Assembly: GCF_964340395.1 (NCBI RefSeq)
Contig: NC_135561.1
Location: 22,885,986 to 22,933,485 of the forward strand
Length of the DNA: 47,500 bases
Reading direction: 5' to 3'
Origin: Glandiceps talaboti
Taxonomy: Eukaryota; Hemichordata; Enteropneusta; Spengelidae
The notes under the pieces are model-generated. The model had not been told where the DNA came from and made no database searches. It saw only the letters and a program-made list of their open reading frames with translations. Positions 38,996 to 44,900 of the stretch are shown in pieces. The position numbers and the translations under genes were made by a program. Every line of letters starts with the position of its first letter. Within the stretch, counting starts at the first letter, position 1.

Positions 38996-41900
38996 TTTCT
39001 CAAAATGTTTGGCTCAATTCAAATGAAATTTGATGCACATACTCTTTAGGGTTATGGTTAGATATGATTAGGTTTTAGTAAATATACCATGAATATTAAT
39101 GATCAATTTGCATAATTAATGGTTTTTGGTATTTAGGCTATATCTTAAGAATGCACACTTCAAATTCAATATAATTTGGTACATACATTGATGACAACAA
39201 TGTGCATGTGTCATACATGTATAAAGTTTGACAATTAGATGTTATTCCCCAATATTTTCCTTGTTCAGCCAAGGAAAATACCAGTGACCTAAGGGGTCTT
39301 TGTCACTGAGTTGCTAGACGAGTAGTGACAACCCTTAGGTCATGAGTATTTTCTGGCTGAATGAAGGAAATTATTGGAGAATAGCAAAATTATACAGCAC
39401 CAGTAATATTCAAGAAAAATTGGGGAAAGTAATGGCAATTTTGAACGTTTTGACTAATATTTCAAACACAGCAGAACCAGTGACGTAGACACACATTGTT
39501 GTGACACAGATGCATGTTGTCATGACGTAGAACAACCAGAGTATATATTCCATATTTTTCATTCAACTTGGCTCGTGCATGGTATAACATAGCTTGTAAT
39601 TTTAAGGTAGTTATATAGTATAAGATCTACCCAGGGCTCGAAATTCCCGCCGGCCCAGCGGCCCAGGGCAGGTGAAAAGTGGTGCTGGGCCGGTAAAATT
39701 TATGCACACCTGCCCAGTTGGGCCGGCGCTTTTTTTTGGAATACTTTATTATAAACTGCTTATTCTAATTTGGTCAATAATTGTTATCGCAATCGTTTTG
39801 GGGTTTTATTTTTTGTCGATTTGTCTCTTGTAACTTAGCTTGTTTCGATCAAACCTAAGTTTCTTCATTTCCGCATTGCCTAATGCCAGAATGCAATGAC
39901 CTTTCAACCTCTCCATATATGGACATTCGCGTCATAGGCACGTATTGGTTTGATTTGCATATCAATAGCAACCATGCGTTTCACTCATGTGACCAGCCAT
40001 GTCATGTGTTCATGAAGTAGTATTTACCTCAGCGGGCCCTGACCTCGAAGTGACGTTACGTATACTATTAAATGAAAGCTGTTGAATAAACATGAGCTTA
40101 TTAAAGTTTGGATTTACAAAGTCTTCAGAACGAATTTTGAGGCCTGCTACCCTCATTTTCTTACATGTATCTATACTATCATCATAAAAAAATTGAATAG
40201 ATGTACTGAAAAAAATATGCAATGAAAATGGGGTGTCCCCGAATTAGGTAAAAAAGTTAGGATAACTCAAAGTCGATGCACCTTTTGAAAATTCACATGA
40301 TTTTTTGTTTCAAATGTGTTTAGCAGACATAGCCAGTAGTTAATTATCTAGTCTGGTTGCCAACGAGATTCTTGAATGGAGGTGTAAATCATAAATGTAT
40401 AGGAAGTAGACTATTAATTATCTAGTCTGGTTGCCAACGAGATTCTTGAATGGAGGTGTAAATCATAAATGTATAGGAAGTAGACTATTAATTATCTAGT
40501 CTGGTTGCCAACGAGATTCTTGAATGGAGGTGTAAATCATAAATGTATAGGAAGTAGACTATTAATTATCTAGTCTGGTTGCCAACGAGATTCTTGAATG
40601 GAGGTGTAAATCATAAATGTATAGGAAGTAGACTATTAATTATCTAGTCTGGTTGCCAACGAGATTTCTTGAATGGAAGTGTAAATCATAAATGTATAGG
40701 AAGTAGACTATTAATTATCTAGTCTGGTTGCCGAGATTTCTTGAATGGAGGTGTAAATCATAAATGTATAGGAAGTAGACTATTAATTATCTAGTCTGGT
40801 TGCCGAGATTTCTTGAATGGAGGTGTAAATCATAAATGTATAGGAAGTAGACTATTAATTATCTAGTCTGGTTGCCAACGAGATTTCTTGAATGGAAGTG
40901 TAAATCATAAATGTATAGGAAGTAGACTATTAATTATCTAGTCTGGTTGCCAAGATTTCTTGAATGGAAGTGTAAATCATAAATGTATAGGAAGTAGACT
41001 ATTAATTATCTAGTCTGGTTGCCAACGAGATTTCTTGAATGGAGGTGTAAATCATAAATGTATAGGAAGTAGACTATTAATTATCTAGTCTGGTTGCCAA
41101 GATTTCTTGAATGGAGGTGTAAATCATAAATGTATAGGAAGTAGACTATTAATTATCTAGTCTGGTTGCCAACGAGATTTCTTGAATGGAGGTGTAAATC
41201 ATAAATGTATAGAAAGTAGACTATTAATTATCTAGTCTGGTTGCCAACGAGATTCTTGAATGGAGGTGTAAATCATAAATGTATAGGAAGTAGACTATTA
41301 ATTATCTAGTCTGGTTGCCAACGAGATTTCTTGAATGGAGGTGTAAATCATAAATGTATAGGAAGTAGACTATTAATTATCTAGTCTGGTTGCCAACGAG
41401 ATTTCTTGAATGGAGGTGTAAATCATAAATGTATAGAAAGTAGACTATTAATTATCTAGTCTGGTTGCCAAGATTTCTTGAATGGAGGTGTAAATCATAA
41501 ATGTATAGGAAGTAGACTATTAATTATCTAGTCTGGTTGCCAAGATTTCTTGAATGGAGGTGTAAATCATAAATGTATAGGAAGTAGACTATTAATTATC
41601 TAGTCTGGTTGCCAACAAGATTTCTTGAATGGAAGTGTAAATCATAAATGTATAGGAAGTAGACTATTAATTATCTAGTCTGGTTGCCAACGAGATTCTT
41701 GAATGGAGGTGTAAATCATAAATGTATAGGAAGTAGACTATTAATTATCTAGTCTGGTTGCCAACGAGATTTCTTGAATGGAGGTGTAAATCATAAATGT
41801 ATAGAAAGTAGACTATTAATTATCTAGTCTGGTTGCCAAGATTTCTTGAATGGAGGTGTAAATCATAAATGTATAGGAAGTAGACTATTAATTATCTAGT

Positions 41901-44900
41901 CTGGTTGCCAAGATTTCTTGAATGGAGGTGTAAATCATAAATGTATAGGAAGTAGACTATTAATTATCTAGTCTGGTTGCCAACAAGATTTCTTGAATGG
42001 AGGTGTAAATCATAAATGTATAGGAAGTAGACTATTAATTATCTAGTCTGGTTGCCAAGATTTCTTGAATGGAGGTGTAAATCATAAATGTATAGGAAGT
42101 AGACTATTAATTATCTAGTCTGGTTGCCAACGAGATTTCTTGAATGGAGGTGTAAATCATAAATGTATAGGAAGTAGACTATTAATTATCTAGTCTGGTT
42201 GCCAAGATTTCTTGAATGGAGGTGTAAATCATAAATGTATAGGAAGTAGACTATTAATTATCCTACATGACCTATTTTTTATACCATGTCAAAGTGTTTC
42301 ATTCATGCATTTTATGAAATTTCTATATCATACCTTATTTCTTTGAGCAGTTTATAAATTATATGTATTTTTATTTCTCATTTTAATTCTACATTTACTT
42401 ATTTCTAGATATTGTCATCACATATTCATAAAATTTACACCAAAATTCATAGCAAACAAATGATCTGCTATCAAATAAAATTTACACCAAAATTCATAGC
42501 AAACAAATTATATGCTATCAAATAAAATTTACACCAAAATTCATAGCAAACAAATTATATGCTATCAAATAAAATTTACACCAAAATTCATAGCAAACAA
42601 ATTATATGCTTCCAAATAAAATTTACACCAAAATTCATAGCAAACAAATTATCTGCTATCAAATAAAATTTACACCAAAATTCATAGCAAACAAATTATA
42701 TGCTTCCAAATAAAATTTACACCAAAATTCATAGCAAACAAATTATCTGCTATCAAATAAAAAATATCTGTGTTCATTTTCTTATTCATATTGATATGTA
42801 TTATTCTTTATATTATTAACTGAAGATTGAATGAAAAAAAATAGCACCAATGACATTGCAGCACAACTGTACAATTTTTAAAAATGTTTAACAACACGCT
42901 GATCCATGCTAGGTATACATGTAGGTGTCTCATTTGCTGAATGATTATCCAGTTGCCTATTCAACCCTGTTATCTTTGCAATATACGCGATCATCTTTGC
43001 TGTTGCTATGGGCGTGGTCATATTGCTAGACATATCTGCATACATTTTTGTTCGTTCCCTTGTCTACAAGTCCATGTTATCTTTGCAATATACATGATCA
43101 TTTCGTTGATGCTATGGGCAGTCTTGTTGCTAGGTATATTTACATACATTTTTTGAATGTTTATTCATTTGTCTATATAAATCCCTGTTGTTATCTTTAC
43201 AATATACATGATCATTTGGCTGCTGCTATGGGAATGTCTTGTTGCTAGGCACATTTACATACATTATTGAATGGTTATTCACTTGTCTAAGAATCCGTTA
43301 TCTTTGTGAAATACACCACCATTTGCCTGTTGCTATGGGTGTTGTCATGGTTGCTAGGGATATTTGCTTACATTTTTTGAATATTTACGCACTTGCCTAC
43401 CAGATGTTGTTTTTTAACCAAAATATGCTGCTATTCGGTTGTTGCTAAGGGCCTGGTCATGGTTGCTAGGGCCAATTGTGTCAAAATGTTTTGAAGAAAA
43501 TCTGCAGAATAACACTTCTAGAAACATCTCACCAAGTTTCAGTCTTATTGACCTAGTACTTTTTGAGATATGGGTTTTTGACCAAAATTCACATTTTGGC
43601 CCCAAAAAGCTTTGTGGCCAAACCAGGAAATGACTTATCTCCTTGATTACCACAGTTAAAATCTATGTCATGGCTTAAAATCACATAGTACCCCTAGTGA
43701 CAAAACTATAAAAACTATAAAATCTTTTATTTTTACTGTTAATATTTCTGTGTTATTTGTGTATGCTTTACCATGCTTGCTGTGGCATGTTGTTATGCAA
43801 TAAAGATAAAGATATCCAGACTATAGCATATTGGCAAGTAGAACAGTTCTTTGCAATGACTGATCAGTTGTCTATTATATTTGTATTGGTTATAAAAAGG
43901 CAAGAAATACTATAGTTACAGTGTGTAATGTTAAAAATGTATTCAATTATTTATCACAAACTCCTACTAAGAATAATTGATAAATCATCATAAAACAATA
44001 CTAACCTCAATTTTTTGGCATGTTGTTCTCTTGACCTTCTTAATTTTCTTATTTCACTTTCTAAATTAGATCTGTCTTTCCGAAGACTATCCAATTCTTT
44101 CTTGAGTTCCTTCACCTGACTTTGTAGGTCTTTTCTTTCCTGTTGCATGCGTTCTAACTCCTTGGCATTCACATCACTAGCTCTAATAGCAAATGCTTCC
44201 TGTACAGGTATCAATCAAACACAGATTATAGCTAAGAATATACCTCAAATATAATATGACTGCATGGACTCCAAGACTTGTACTGGATAAACCATGATCT
44301 CTTTCTAAGTATTTGGCATATATAGGTCACCATATATCATGTACCAATCAAATAATGTCATATTATCTATTTGGATACAAAACAAGCCAGTAACAATAGG
44401 ATGCTGAAGACTTTAAGATGACATACAATGTACATGTAGGTAGAATTATACACTTGCTGTCTTGCTATGATGGCACTACTAGACATCTGATACCTCAAAG
44501 GCTGTTATGCAGCTACCTAAAAGCGCGAGGGGCCGGGAAATATGACATGTACAAGTACCTGAATAAGGACCAGCAATAAGTGTTCATAACATATCATATT
44601 CTCAAGCACTTATTCCTTACAGAGTATGCAAATTGAGGTCACTGTGGGTCACTAGTCCATACCACATGACATGGCCTAAGCCAATCAAAGAAGGCTTTTT
44701 GAAAATGATGTGTTATAAAGGGGTTAATACTATTGTCTCACAAGTACATTACACATTGAATAGCTCTACCAGCTATTTGATCATACCTCTAAATAGTTCC
44801 ATGTAAAAGTTTCTTATTTCTGGTCTGAACTCACTTAGTTCACAATTTGATTGTTTCTTGGTAGGTGGATATTGACCACTTAACTTGTACAATTTCATTG

